Shown here one piece after another: positions 47,515 to 59,463 of a DNA stretch of 64,000 nt; the first letter of the stretch is position 1, and every line of letters starts with the position of its first letter. Below the pieces are notes generated by a model. It was not told where the DNA came from and did no database searches. It saw only the letters and a program-made list of their open reading frames with translations. Where the stretch lies: contig QNGE01001270.1 in NCBI GenBank assembly GCA_008508345.1, positions 20,130 to 84,129 on the forward strand, given 5' to 3'. This DNA comes from Paragonimus westermani. Lineage: Eukaryota > Platyhelminthes > Trematoda > Plagiorchiida > Troglotrematidae. The translations under genes and the position numbers were made by a program.

Positions 47515-48268
47515 ACTAAATACGATATGTTGACGATACATTCATAATCCTTAGACGCACACACACAGACTATGGAGATTGGAACTGACAACCAACAACC
47601 GTTCCTAGATGTATTAATCAGCCGCAAACCTGATGGAACACTGGAAATTTCAGTTTATCGGAAAGAAACACACTTACCAACTCCTTAGTTTTCACAGGAA
47701 CCACCCAGTCTGCCATAGAAGGAGCTGCATTCGAACTCTGTTCAAACGGGCTGAAACACACTGCAGCACCGCAGAGCTCCGGAGAAAGGAAGAAAACTAC
47801 CTATACCGAGTATTTCTCCGCAACGGATACCCACAAAATTTCATCAGACGAAGTCTATTACAAAAAAACAGAGAGTCCAACACTGCTGAGCCATCAACAA
47901 AACGAATTGCACTACCATACATAAAAACCGTATCAGAAATGACCGCAAGACTACCTAGAACACATGGTATCACGCTAGCGCACAAGCCAACAGCAACACC
48001 ACGAAGGATACTATCAAAACCAAAAGAACAATCCAAACCCGCCGACAGAAGAAACGTCATTTACAAAATCCAATGCAATGATTGTGGACAGCACTACGTC
48101 GGCCAAACCGGACGGAAATTATCAACACGAATACATGAACATGAGCTGGCCATCAAGACGCACGATCAATTTCCCCTGATCTCCGCCCACGAGGATCAAA
48201 CTGGACACGTCTTCAATTTGAATACCGCAGAAATCCTTACTCAGGCAAATACCAAACATGCAATATAA
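47515..48268 (+). pseudogene. Penelope-like element, 5'-truncated: RT motif C to GIY-YIG
   Basis: Coding begins almost at motif C: RYVDDTFIILRRTHTQ (codons from 47523, catalytic YVDD intact), then PFLDVLISRKPDGTL and ISVYRKE. A frameshift near 47665 leads to a long clean frame: FHRNHPVCHRRSCIRTLF, the RT thumb (LYRVFLRNGYPQNFIRR), then GIY-YIG (RRNVIYKIQC and CGQHYVGQTGRKLSTRIHEH), ending with a conserved C-terminal segment near 48268. The GIY-YIG Cys pair, YVGQT and Arg are intact, so this is the least decayed copy here. It differs from the other Penelope copies in GIY-YIG sequence and represents another lineage. Confidence 0.85.
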
Positions 48269-48709
48269 TTTCTCGAAGCTTGATACTCATCAACCGGTTC
48301 AATAAACAAACACATCTAGGTGGACAAAATCTATGAACCAATGGGAACCAAGGATTTGAGTAGACGTAGACGCCATCAAGCCCAAATGCCGGTAAACCCA
48401 AACGAAGCAACTTGAACTGATCAGACCAAAGTCGAAACAGAACAATGAATAACCAATCGGACGGAGTTCCAAAACAAAGAGATGACACACCCAGTCAATC
48501 CACAACCAATCCGATTCGAGGTCACAATGCGGTAGCGACACACAGAGAGGCCAATCAGACTCCAGCTCAAGGACTCCGGGGAACAACCAATCGAACATCC
48601 GGTCAAAGTTCAAGTGCAACACAATCAACCAATGGTGAATCAGGTCAAGCGTCAAACACGACGGAAAGCGACTAACCAGAATTCAGGTCAGTAGGTTAAC
48701 TCACTCTGC

Positions 48710-48786
48710 TATATAAGAGCAGGCATCCATCGAACTTCACCAAACTCCACGTCCAAAACTATACGCTGAAACACTTACACACTGAT
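48710..48786 (+). repeat. Penelope pseudo-LTR, downstream copy, with TATA box
   Basis: Direct repeat of 47424-47500, beginning CTATATAAGAGCAGG. The sequence continues past the repeat unit (GATGTCACCTCGTTCGATAACG), whereas the upstream copy switches there to the RT coding region. This marks the junction of the truncated tandem unit. Confidence 0.8.
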
Positions 48787-48964
48787 GATGTCACCTCGTT
48801 CGATAACGAAACGTTTGCCACCTAAATGCCAAGCTTGACGAACATACCGATACCAATACCGGTCACGGCATTGGGAATAGAGATATAGAACTCGATTATA
48901 TGGGCTACGGTCTGCACAGATTACCACCCTGATAGGTCAGTGATAATTTCGCGGTTTTCTACCG

Positions 48965-49694
48965 NNNNNNNNNNNNNNNNNNNNNNNNNNNNNNNNNNNN
49001 NNNNNNNNNNNNNNNNNNNNNNNNNNNNNNNNNNNNNNNNNNNNNNNNNNNNNNNNNNNNNNNNNNNNNNNNNNNNNNNNNNNNNNNNNNNNNNNNNNNN
49101 NNNNNNNNNNNNNNNNNNNNNNNNNNNNNNNNNNNNNNNNNNNNNNNNNNNNNNNNNNNNNNNNNNNNNNNNNNNNNNNNNNNNNNNNNNNNNNNNNNNN
49201 NNNNNNNNNNNNNNNNNNNNNNNNNNNNNNNNNNNNNNNNNNNNNNNNNNNNNNNNNNNNNNNNNNNNNNNNNNNNNNNNNNNNNNNNNNNNNNNNNNNN
49301 NNNNNNNNNNNNNNNNNNNNNNNNNNNNNNNNNNNNNNNNNNNNNNNNNNNNNNNNNNNNNNNNNNNNNNNNNNNNNNNNNNNNNNNNNNNNNNNNNNNN
49401 NNNNNNNNNNNNNNNNNNNNNNNNNNNNNNNNNNNNNNNNNNNNNNNNNNNNNNNNNNNNNNNNNNNNNNNNNNNNNNNNNNNNNNNNNNNNNNNNNNNN
49501 NNNNNNNNNNNNNNNNNNNNNNNNNNNNNNNNNNNNNNNNNNNNNNNNNNNNNNNNNNNNNNNNNNNNNNNNNNNNNNNNNNNNNNNNNNNNNNNNNNNN
49601 NNNNNNNNNNNNNNNNNNNNNNNNNNNNNNNNNNNNNNNNNNNNNNNNNNNNNNNNNNNNNNNNNNNNNNNNNNNNNNNNNNNNNNNNNNNNNN
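48965..49694. other. Assembly gap (730 N)
   Basis: Largest run of N in the window. RTE sequence lies on its right edge. Confidence 1.
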
Positions 49695-49762
49695 TAAGTA
49701 AGACAATGTCGTTCGCGTACTCCAGATCGGTCAATCTAGCGCCAGGATTGGCGAAGCGCACC
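49695..49762 (-). pseudogene. RTE-type RT motif C fragment at gap edge
   Basis: The minus strand reads FANPGARLTDLEYANDIVLL, matching the RTE motif C region with YADD changed to YAND. The rest may lie in the gap. It is cut on the other side by repeat C. Confidence 0.75.
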
Positions 49763-50094
49763 AGCACAATCTTTATTGTCCAACTCACTGGTTCCCATGT
49801 CAAGCGCACGGTCGCACTCATGAGTCGGAATTCCGGTCCACCACAACCCAGGTTTTCGCTCACTTCGTGTACACTCTGGTCCGGACTGTGTGTGTGATCG
49901 ATGCCTTCTGTCGAAGGGTTTTCCGTCTGCCCTGTCTCGTCCGTTGGTCCAAATCCGTAGAACGATGGCTCAACCGGTCGCGCATGCTATCACCGATCCA
50001 CTCACTGTAGGCTTTTGGACGTACCTCCCTTCCGCGTTGAGGTATTCCGCCGAGAGTTGGAGTACTTCCACCCTCGGTTTGATAATCCACCACA
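49763..50094 (-). repeat. Repeat C (LTR-like), fullest copy
   Basis: On + it runs from AGCACAATCTTTATTGTCC to GATAATCCACCACA. It matches copies at 22137 (opposite orientation), 27978 and 32942. One terminus (CCACCACA) is intact. The other has lost the TGTAGCGAGAAGG-type end seen at 27978. The TG...CA termini and polyadenylation signal suggest an LTR, about 350 bp when complete. Confidence 0.75.
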
Positions 50095-52116
50095 TTAGGC
50101 TAACATCTCATTCACGTTTCAAGAGGATAGAACACAATGGTTGAACACCAGTACAAATCATAAAACAAGTTCGAAATCATTCATATTAGTGTGGTGATGG
50201 TGAAAAGGTGATTGGTCGACAGCGTTAGCCTCGTTAATCAGGTCAGAAATAGGTACGAAGTGAAAGCTTTTTGTGGGGTGGGGAGGCACGGTGTACACTG
50301 TGTATCAGAAACCTATAGAAAGCGGTCGTAAGAAAAACATTTTTAACTCGATGAACCATAAATCCGACTTGGTGAGCAGCTTAGTTCGCAAACTAAGAAT
50401 AATCCAAAAGTTGTCATCCGTAAGTTGTATGCCTATTGGTCAAGTATCACCAAAGACACTACTGATTTCGTTGTTGTCACTGTTTAATAGCTGGATGTGT
50501 CCGACTAATCTTAGCCATACACTGTCATATGAGCGACTGCCGCTGTCGCAGCTGCTCATAAAGGAGTTGTGAATAGGTGAAGGTATCATCACAACACTGA
50601 AGGATAACCGATTCTTATCTACCTACCGAGGGGGTTCGAAAGGTATCTGGCTTCTCACGATACGCTTCTTCTTTCAAAAAAGCGTACGTCACTAAAATCA
50701 GTAGTCTAATTCAAGAGTCCCGTAAGAGTGATGGCGTTGTTCACCTGCTCAAAGAACACATGAAAGCAAAACTGAGGTGCACTTTCAATATAGTTGAAAC
50801 CTATCATCCAAAAGCGTTGCGTCCAGTTTTTCCCAAATTCAGAACCGAAGAATAGCGGCATAATCTCAGGGGAGGTCAGAATGGTTGTTTGAGATGATTA
50901 ATGACCAAAATAAAACGTTCACGTAGTATGAAACACCATGCGTCTGATAGACAAGTGACCTCTGATGAACCTAGAACAAGCTATTTGCTATGCAACCCGG
51001 TTCGGGGCATCCGGACATCTTAAACTATGCTTTTCGTTGCAAGACAGATCAAGAATTGACTTCACATGTCGTGGAAAGTGTACATTCCACCGCCTGTTTC
51101 GCAACAATACCAAAAGGTTATGGATTTTCGTTGATTGGTACTCAGCTGTTCAACCAATTTCAGGTATATTGGTTCAGGAAAAACTCAGATTTTAGTTGTG
51201 TGAATATACAAGACTCGGTGAATGAATGTTTCTTTTTTTCAATGAAAATATTGTCGGTAGAAAAGGTGTTTTTTATTTCCCGGGCTTTTATTAACAAAAA
51301 CTGGTGACGGTGATAAACCACACACACCAAATGATCATGAACTCAGCCATATGTGCTTTTGGACCGGTTTTAGAGAATAACGATTTACGATGAAGAACTG
51401 GCGAAAAACAGTGAACTTAAAAGACTGTGTGAAAGCCACAATAGATCACGAAATGAGACAAGGCTGACATGGTTTTCAGACAATCACACGAACAGAGTCT
51501 TCTTGGCATTATTGAAAATATTGTTACTGTGATAGGATGACTGCATATCATAACACCAATTAACTCGCAAAAATTTTGAATGGTAACCAGATGCAAATAG
51601 ACATACCCTGATTAGACGACTATGAGTGCCTCTTCACAGGTTACCAGAAACGACTGTCATTAACGCATAAAAATAAGACGTCCACATGTTTCCTTATTCG
51701 ACAGTAAACGACCACAAAGTTACCGTTCGCTTGAGGCAAGCGCAACTGTATCGCATTAGTGCTGGGTTAAAAGTTAGGAACCACACACTATCCACACTTG
51801 ATCGCGTACAAGACCACGTGCAAATTCACATCGAAAGGGTTTCGTCCAAAGTGCAGCTAATCAGTAGTGCATAGATTCGAGGTAGCGGAATCTGCACTCC
51901 GGTCCTCATGATTGTGAGATTAGCAATAATGGATTAACCTAAAGGTAGGCACGGAATCATATCACAGTGACCACACAAGCTGATTTGCATTCACACGAGA
52001 CTGTGGTTGATATTTCTGGCTTGGCTATTCCATTAATGGAGTAGTGGCTTTCACCAAGTCTGTATAGTTTTAACACAGACGAAATAACGCACGCCTGTCT
52101 CCGACACACAAAGTGC
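50095..52116. other. No recognisable gene
   Basis: Frames at 50273-50572 and 50990-51307 (+) show no recognised motif. No repeat is shared with the rest of the window. Confidence 0.4.
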
Positions 52117-53260
52117 TGGCATGGACCACATACACAGTGGAAAACTGACTGACCTTGACTATGATGACAACAAAGTGTTGATGTCTGACATCGTCCAAGC
52201 AACACAACACCATTTCGCCTGCTGCTAATCACCTCGGAATGCGCTTTGCAACCTCAAAGTGCAAAGTGCCTCTGCATAATTGTTGTGACTACGCAAATTC
52301 AGCGGCAGATAATGCAATCATGGAGGTTGTCGACCGGTTTGTGTGTGTTGGAAAGCAGCATCAGTGGCGGCGGAGGTGTTTGGCAATGAAATAGAATCAC
52401 GCATGCACAAGGCTATGGCGGGGTCCGCCAACCTCGGGACCTCTGGCGACAGAGAACTATCTCTCTCGTGATTAAAGCTCCCGTTCATAGGAAGACACTG
52501 AGGGCTTCGTTGCTGTACGGCAGCAAAGCATGGCCACGCAGAGTACAAGACGTGAACCGTCTTCACCTAGTTGACCACCGATGTCCACGTTCAGTCGCTC
52601 GTATCGGGTGGCACCAGCGAGTAATAATTAATGCAGGTGTTAGGAAACGGGTGTTTGTCATAGATTGTCAAACGAGTTCTTCCGTCCACTCCTTACATGT
52701 GCACAGAATTAGACGATTAGGTCACGTACTGGGGATACCAGTTAATCGTCTGCCACACCGAGCACTCGTTGCCGACGCTGCAACCGACTGGTGCAAGGTG
52801 CGAGGTGAACAGATGATGAACTGGTGTAGACAAATGAAATCGTTCACGAAGGGCTTGGTCACTGTAGATCGCGTTCGTCTCACGCGTTCCGAACCGCGCG
52901 ACTCACGTACGTCGGTGATTGAAGACTTTAATTGAGACGGCGACTAATCGGGCTCAGTGGCGTGAATGTTCTCGTTGTTTGACCATGTATTCCGTGAAGT
53001 GAGTGCAGTGCACTTGATGACGGGGTTCAGTGAGAACCGTAAGGAAGTTGTCTTGCTGATGACACCTTACTTTCACTTGCAGCTCGGTTGTTTGTTTGCG
53101 AGTTGTAGGCATCCTGATGTTGAATGCTTGAATATAGACGTTCCTGTTCTTTAGTAATTCTACACCACCCCACCTCGTTTTTCTTCTCTCTTTCTGTTGT
53201 GTGGTAGTTACGCATCAGTGTGAACCGTTGGTATATTGCTGTCCATGACGGTGATGATGA
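52117..53260 (+). mobile_element. RTE 3' end, 5'-truncated; left arm of a 1,144-bp inverted repeat
   Basis: Position n here pairs with 112724-n in 59464-60607, and I found no difference in the stretches compared, which cover essentially the whole arm. It encodes the decayed RT C-terminal part (SLLYGSKAWPRRVQDVNRLH, LVDHRCPRSVARIGWHQRV, IRRLGHVLGIPVNRLPHRAL), then noncoding 3' sequence ending GGTGATGATGA, a plausible short-repeat tail. It carries the same inactivating changes as the right arm. Upstream flanks differ, apart from a short CTGTCTCCGACAC/CTGTTTCCGACAC resemblance. Confidence 0.9.
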
Positions 53261-56200
53261 GCCGGTGTAAATATTCCGGTTCGGATGAGGGTATGCACTA
53301 CTGACAAATCTTCTTCGTTCAAATTGGGCCAGACGGAATATATGTGTGAATGAGAAACCTGAAATTAAATGTGACGAGTGTTCAGTATGTAACAATCTAT
53401 GTCCCTTAGCTTCAATCAAGGTCTGAGAGAGAGAGAGATGTATTGACATAAATGAAAAACACAACCTCTTCTGTTGATTGCAATTCACGTGTGAAAACGT
53501 AGAACCAGCTATCTAGAATAGAACTTGCTGCTCAACGGCAACAATGTAGTGACGCACAAACGCTATCAAATTGTACTGATCAACACACTCCGGATACCAG
53601 AATACTGGTATTCGTGTGCAAACGAACATAGGGAGCGTAACGACAAAAGAATCAAGACTATTTACAAACTGTGTAGCTATGGTCAAAAGGAACGAGTGAC
53701 CTTGAACCTGTTAGGTGGAATTTGTGGAACCTACCAACCTGAAATTTTTCCTACCTTGTTCGTCTCCATTGTCCAACCATACTTGAAGATGAGCGTGTAG
53801 ACATGTCGTTCTTGTTGAAACAAACGGTAGCTACTGAAGCTGTCCAGAGGCTAGCCACTACAAGAGACCTAGAAAAACCTCGTGACCAAAGATCTGTGAA
53901 GTACCTCAGAGGAGACCTAACTGACATCTACAAAGTGCTCCACATTGGTAAACCCTCTTAGTGAACAAGGACGAACGTCTAAAGGGTTATTCACTGCAAC
54001 TGCACTATGGAATGGGCACGTCACTCTATAGACAAAAGTACCTCACAGCTGGAATTTACTCACACTGGAGCACACTTCCAAAACTCGTGGTCACGACTGA
54101 ATCAGTTAAGAGTTTGAGCATTTTACTAAACCGAAAAGTATATGGAAAATCACCACTCTCCTAGCCCAGTTCTACAAATCAAATGATCATATCGGATGGA
54201 ACGTTTTTTAGGCACATTTCAGTGTTTGTCGCTGGAATAATTCTACCCCGGCAACCTCATTGAAACTTCCCCTCATATGCTCCTACTCACCTGTCCTTCA
54301 TGCCTATGAACCGTTCAACAATTTTCTGCCCACCAACACAGAGACAGAAAGACATAACCACAGTCCTTTCTCCCCTTGTGATAACCTATGAACTAAGAGA
54401 AGAACGCATGTTAGGACATTCTTGAGGCCACATTAGTGTTAGGTGTCATGCCAGAGGACCAAGTGGGCGTACTGTGCACTCCAGAAAGTCCGAGTAGACT
54501 CTGTGACTGCTATGGTTGAAACAATGTTGTTCGGTCGAACCAATTGAAAGGACTACAATGATGATCCAAGAAGCACAAATGGACAACCGTACAACTTTTG
54601 TTCACTGTTAACAGAACGGAGGAAACAAGGCAGGTAACAGTCTCCAAGGCCGAACTTGAGCGCTGAGCAAAATGCGTTTGTGAGGTTGTCTACCGGTCAG
54701 CTATTTCTAGTGGGATGTTCTAACTTTAAGTATGCACCCTCTGATAGTTCACGTAACATTGGATCAATTCGCATTCTGTTCCAGAATGTGGCATTGGATA
54801 AAAATCCACTATACCAGATACCTAGAGGCCAATGGATAATCGTGCCCGTCCGTGATTGTGATGATTCAACTGAGTCGACGGTTAGTGGAGAAAAGCTCAC
54901 GAAATGGAAAGCTGAACTGACAAGATACGAACGAATAAGTTAAGATAAGAGATTACATAAGTTTCGTAGTTTCTGTCCTTTGCAGAGGAGTGACAGACAT
55001 TACAAGGTAAGTTATTATAAGTGGTAACTTGCAACAAAAATGATGATCTGAAGTGGATCCCAACGTTCAACAGGACATGACGGGGCAGTCGAAACGAGTG
55101 CTGTTTGTGTTCAGATAAAAGGCAAGTCAATTTTCAATGCTGAGAACATGGATCAGAAATGGACAACTCCGCCAAGATCATTTGACCTGTGATTTCAATG
55201 ATGTACAATGGTTCTTAACAATTCTCGTATCAGATTGACACTCAAACCGATATGAACTCCATAAACCGGTAGTTTGAGTGGAAATAAATCAGCTCTTAAT
55301 CCGATAACAATATTCATGTTCATACATGCAACAACACAAACTGAAACTCATTGAAGTTGCAGCGTAACCATCAGTTGAGATCAAAACAAAACGCCAATGA
55401 CAGAATTTCAAAGAAAATCCACCGATATATGTGAACAATATGCACATCCGTTAGTTCAGAGAATCGATATTCAGTAACGCGTATATGTGTGACTAAATTT
55501 CCTTAAATATGGAAGAAAGAATTCTACGAACTCGGCCGACTGTTGTCAATTTTACATGACGTTCTGTATCTGGTCTCATTCAATTTATCATCTAATATTG
55601 AGAAAACATTGTGTAACAAACAATAGTACGTATTATACTAACTTCTATTGATTATGATTTCGCCTCTTCTATGTGTTGTTAATCACATTTTATGTTACCA
55701 TGGCTTCATTTATCAGCTGTAAAGAAACACTCAGTCATTAGTTTGACATCTGGTGTCTGACCATAAGAACATCGTCAATCCCTTGCGTGGGTTATTCAAG
55801 TGAAACTACTCTAATCTGTTATCTAGTCTGGAAAATGGTGAATTCCCCTGAGAATAGACATTTTCAAAGCAGTTGATGAGAGTAGTGAAACCATATGTCT
55901 CAAATCTATTCAAAATTCTATCGCGTGTTGGATACAGCACCTCGGTGCAGTTTTTTCTCACATAACAGACCCCCGCAATCACTCGAAACTATGATCAGTG
56001 TTGCTTGCAACTCGCGTGTCGCCCAGTTTACGTTTTGTGCCCGCAGTCACGGGGATGACAACAGTGACCCCCTAATGCTACAACAATCCAGAGTATCGAT
56101 TTATTCTCCAAAAAACAACACAACACAACGTCACTACAGTTTGCTACTCAACATGATGTAAATCAGTCAACAATCGCTTAAACTGTTATTCACTTAGCTC

Positions 56201-57390
56201 ACTGTACTTGCTAGTACGAACGATTTCCGATTACCATGACTGTAACAGGATACGCAGTATTCATGAGTGCATGAACGGGCACTTAGATTGTCTTAGTAAC
56301 CAAAACACCGTATTTTGCATCATGTTTAAACGATGAAGTGTCTTACAGTTATGAAAAAATGTATCGAAATCTCAATTAGAGACAGTAGCCGTAATGACGT
56401 GACCGATTTCCAAGTCCTGAATGCGAAGGCTGTGATCAATGGAATAAGCCAAATTCTCGAACTTTGAGTACCTACCTATATAAACTTTCAAAATCATGGG
56501 GTCAGATACAATAAAACTAGGTAACTGACCACGGTTTCCATAAACGTGTTGACGATTAGCGCTGCGCACTGAGCAAGCTAGTCGGTTGCATGGTTTCTCC
56601 AATTTGATGGACAAACGCAAACCACACAACGAACTACCTCCCAATTCCGCAGCGCACCCACTCCAAACTAGCCACAACAGTGTAGCTCCACAACTATTCT
56701 GTGGCAGTGGACGTACGACACGGCGTAGCCGACGGAGAAAAAAATATCCAGGTCTTCTCAAGGCCAACGATAGCCGTCGTGCAAAAATCTCTACCCCAGG
56801 ACCTGGAATCTGACCAATCAACGTGCAGTGTTGGATTTGCGTCGTACGCTCTAGTTACTGATTGGTTGTTGTGACAGTCAATTGGATACGGGACGAGCCA
56901 CATGTGAAGCAGACGTGTGGGCAGGCGAACAGGCCGATAGACAGTGGTGGCTGAATTCGTAATGGTAACGACGAGAATGTTGAGGGTGGTGGTGACGCTA
57001 GTATTTACCAGTCCCGCTTGTCACGCCCACATCAATAGTGGGTGACGGGGGAGGACTAAATTTTGGATATCGACGCCATCACGTGACTGGAATGTCAGAC
57101 GGCGTCGGGTAGCTTTGGTACAGCGCTATCATCGTGATCGTTGTTTGCTAAGCTTCGACACAAAGGCGAACTTGAATAGGTATGGATTTGGTTTTCATAA
57201 CGGACAAAACACAGGAAACTTTCCAAGGGGGTTAAACTGTCAACATTAGACGTGAAGCTGAGATTATAACTGGTTGATCTGACAATTATTTGGGTTTATG
57301 TGACAAGCTTCAGTGCGATCGTGAAACTGTTCCAATTGACAATGAGGTAAATAGGATTGACCGCACACACTGAGACATTTTGGGTTAGGT
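53261..57390. other. No recognisable gene
   Basis: First part of the 6.2-kb spacer between the inverted RTE arms. Frames at 54656-54943 (+) and 56821-56372 (-) have no recognisable family. A short (GA)n run lies near 53428. Confidence 0.4.
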
Positions 57391-57545
57391 GTCAATGTAA
57401 CCTCAGTATACTCTGCCCGAAATGTCAATCCTTCGACCGTCGGTTTACACGCTAGTTACCTGAAATGTCACTTCAGGTAACTAGCGTGTAAACCGACGGT
57501 CGAAGGATTGACATTTCGGGCAGAGTATACTGAGGTTACATTGAC
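57391..57545. repeat. Perfect palindrome: 74-bp arms, 7-bp loop
   Basis: 57391-57464 is the exact reverse complement of 57472-57545, with loop ATGTCAC at 57465-57471. Identity stops abruptly at both outer ends. There is no coding frame and no clear target duplication. As RNA it would fold into a fully paired 74-bp hairpin. Confidence 0.97.
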
Positions 57546-58519
57546 TCAAGGTACGAAGATTCATTCAACTGATTATTGTCACAATCAGAGAACCCATGTT
57601 GTAAAACTAGTATTTCTGTTCTACGAAAGACAGAGGTTAGATCAAACTGGGCGTTATATTCTCCGGACATCAACTGAAACCTGATGATGTACCGGCTTTC
57701 TGTTTAAATATTTTCTGTGTGTAAATTTCACTTCATGAAGAGGTCTGGACAACAAAGTATAACGGGGCCCAAAAATGGCTCAGTATGTCTTGTAAACACT
57801 CGCAACGAAAGTTAATATCGCTTAACTGATCTAGAATCGTTCAAAAGGTATTCAAAATCGACATAAGGTCTTACAGTATCAGTGAACGAATGATTATGGT
57901 ACACTGTCCATTTCTTTTAAATCAACGTTCAGTGATCGGCTTGTCTTAAGCCGTAATCACTGTCAATCTTATAGTCGAGTGGGTAACCAGTCAGATTGGG
58001 TTCCAATTCTGTCTCCTTACCTATTGTACTCACTAACTAAAACTGATGACAATCAACAAGCAATTGGAAGTAGGAATCTTCGCAAGGACAAACACATTGG
58101 TGGTGAACAATGATGCTTAAACATATGGCAGTCACGGATACGCTTTAGGTCAGACTTAAAACCGGGTAGGAAGCAAGTTCTATAAGAAAATCAAGCAAGC
58201 AACTAAGCTGCCATCGTTTGAGAAATTCGAAAGAGTGAGTTCCCCTTGTCCAGCTCACCATAACAGCAAGAAGACATACACTGCGAGATGCAAGCACTTC
58301 ACCTATTCTCATCAGTCGATTACATAAAGCATTCAGTTACATAGGTTAAGCTCATGGCGGCACATCAGTGAGGGAATGATTGGCTATCCCCTAACCACAC
58401 TCAGCATCTAAGACGCGGGTTTTATCAATCTTCCTAACGCAGGAGAGCACAATGTTACCGATGTAAATGGAAACCTGACACCTGCCGTAGATCGCACGTA
58501 ACCCGCTGCGGACCTGCGT
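57546..58519. other. No recognisable gene
   Basis: Nothing identified. The last part may be a decayed upstream portion of the Penelope-like fragment that follows. Confidence 0.4.
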
Positions 58520-59205
58520 TTGATGATTTCCACTCACAGGAAGAGTTTCAACTTCTCCGAGTGTTCTTTCTCAGGAAACTCCGCTTCTCATGTCATCTAC
58601 CAGTTCACCTGCAGTTTCGGTAACACATACATTGGCAGAACGGACCGAAACTTAGGAATGAGGAAGGCGGAGCACATCCCCAAGTGGCTGGTGCAAACAA
58701 CGGCTCAACGCGGATCAGCGTACCAACACCTGGACGGAAATCTGGCATTTTTGGTTGCGAAACACGTAACCGCATTACGGGGTGCATCTCCTAGCGAGAC
58801 AGCCAGAAAGTATCACGCCACATCGATCGACCGGCCCAGCTCGGATGCCATGGTCGTGGGTGGTGGTATGGTCTCGCTCGTCCAATGAACAGTGCAGCCG
58901 CGTCTCTTCTGATTTCTCGTTGTTAAGGTCAAGCGACTGGGCGTGTACCAAAGGGAGCGATCCAATAAACCACAACAGATTATGTGATTGACCCCGTCAC
59001 TTCGTTTACAGCCTAATTGTGTCATCGTAACCCTAGGTTGGTGTCGTTCTGCAAGGCGTTGCTAATCAACCGTCACACACCGTGGCACTGAACCCTGATT
59101 GTACCCGTGTGATGTTCGCACACATCATCGTTTTATCGCCATATGGTTAAACCATATAACTGAATGTCTTATTTAACCCGCTGATGAGAATAAACAAAGT
59201 GCTTG
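58520..59205 (+). pseudogene. Penelope-like GIY-YIG domain and 3' end
   Basis: Encodes SASHVIYQFTCSFGNTYIGR then TDRNLGMRKAEHIPKWLV, the GIY-YIG endonuclease with one Cys of the usual CxC replaced (CSF), then a frame to 58888. Downstream is noncoding sequence with an AATAAA near 59190, probably element 3' UTR. No RT precedes it, so only the 3' portion survives or was inserted. Confidence 0.8.
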
Positions 59206-59463
59206 CATTTCACGATGTATACAATCATACTGTCTCGAGGAACTGAGATGCCGGTCAGAGTAAGACAGATTTCACCGTTTCACCTAACCAGCTGACCTAC
59301 TGTCCCTAAAACCATAAGATCCATTCGAATGAAGCTGCTTGACTGTCATTCTCTTTAAACACGAAACTACGAAAAAGTCCAACAGTGGGTGAAAAATCGA
59401 TAACAGTTGATAATGTGGACAGTTTACGAAGAAAAATACCACCACCCTGTTCTCGTTTGGGTG

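Noticed and set aside
48782..48813. Possible hammerhead ribozyme core (CTGATGA ... GAAACG) in the pseudo-LTR of the 47-kb Penelope element
   Set aside because: A TCGTT/AACGA stem exists, but it is 7 nt away from CTGATGA where the hammerhead fold requires direct contact, and no valid helix III with a cleavage triplet follows.
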